In this document: in pieces, positions 63,779 to 64,000 of the stretch
Layout: every line of letters starts with the position of its first letter
How positions within the stretch are numbered: position 1 is the stretch's first letter
DNA from: Streptomyces albospinus
GTDB taxonomy: Bacteria > Actinomycetota > Actinomycetes > Streptomycetales > Streptomycetaceae
DNA: 64,000 nucleotides
NCBI RefSeq assembly: GCF_014648695.1
Contig: NZ_BMRP01000002.1
Coordinates: 417,735 to 481,734 of the forward strand
Direction: 5' to 3'
Notes under the pieces: generated by a model
Told to the model about the DNA's origin: nothing
The model's input: only the letters and a program-made list of their open reading frames with translations
Databases searched by the model: none
Position numbers and translations under genes: made by a program

Positions 63779-64000
63779 TTGATCCTTTGTGTCGTTGGGA
63801 AGCCCTCGGAGGACCGGCCGGTCCCGCCGGGACTGTCGCTGGTGACAACGTCCGGGCCGCCCGGGAGATTCCCCGGGCGCCCGTCCGCGTCGACCCCTTG
63901 ATGGTCGCACGGCCGCGGAGGGGCGTCACGCGGGTTTTCCGGTGATGTCCCGCTACGGGACCGGGTGCCGTCCGGGCAGCGGCCACCGGGGGTGCAGCAC
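63779..64000. other. Sequence upstream of hflX to window edge
   Basis: No gene is seen in the remaining 220 bp; it presumably holds the hflX promoter. Confidence 0.4.

Noticed and set aside
1..64000. CRISPR arrays, tRNA or rRNA genes, insertion sequences, prophage genes
   Set aside because: No regularly spaced repeats, tRNA cloverleaf/TTCGAATC arms, transposase or phage structural genes were recognised in the window.

Overview
This is high-GC DNA with the codon bias and gene content of a Streptomyces chromosome core. It carries the principal sigma factor hrdB beside the sporulation regulator whiH, topoisomerase IV (parE, parC), ptsH, the nrdR-nrdJ pair, lexA and hflX. The core order matches, as I recall it, the equivalent stretch of the S. 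coelicolor chromosome. No tRNA, rRNA, CRISPR array, insertion sequence or prophage was seen.

Layout. 1-4.3 kb: a phosphodiesterase-like protein (cut by the window edge), a DUF5998 protein, a Pat-type lysine acetyltransferase and ptsH with a DasR operator. 4.7-9.7 kb: a GntR regulator, a secreted M23 endopeptidase behind a c-di-AMP riboswitch, and an active/inactive M16 peptidase pair. 10-21 kb: parC and parE on either side of an accessory stretch (COG0523 GTPase, leaderless sucrase/ferredoxin-like gene with an iron box, two-component system). 21.5-27.4 kb: DUF7455 protein, S1 protease, hrdB, whiH behind a sigma-WhiG-type promoter, and a NUDIX protein. 27.4-38.3 kb: debranching-enzyme-like protein, DUF4192 protein, RecQ with a phosphoribosyltransferase-like tail, two hypotheticals, rnhB, ADP-ribosylglycohydrolase and a histidine phosphatase.

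38.6-47.4 kb is a variable, partly decayed island. It holds an ABC-F protein and TetR sharing twin operators, a YdbC-like protein, an amidase pseudogene, a second TetR with its own twin palindromes, a TerD protein, a head-to-head pair of genes truncated at one deletion point (CGNR regulator and MFS transporter), and an alpha/beta hydrolase with a repeat-derived tail. 47.5-54.6 kb is DNA metabolism and SOS: nrdJ and nrdR behind two NrdR boxes, lexA behind an SOS box, and a DinG-like helicase. 54.6-60.7 kb is a four-gene NRPS-independent siderophore operon (class III aminotransferase, IucA/IucC synthetase, acyltransferase, second IucA/IucC synthetase) with no N-hydroxylase or decarboxylase beside it. 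61-63.8 kb: a trypsin-like lipoprotein and hflX.

Regulatory themes readable from sequence are c-di-AMP control of wall hydrolysis, DasR control of PTS, DmdR/IdeR-type iron control, WhiG to WhiH developmental control, NrdR control of dNTP synthesis, LexA autoregulation and two TetR circuits. The most unusual observations are the siderophore operon, the RecQ fusion, the twin-operator TetR loci and the shared-junction double pseudogene.
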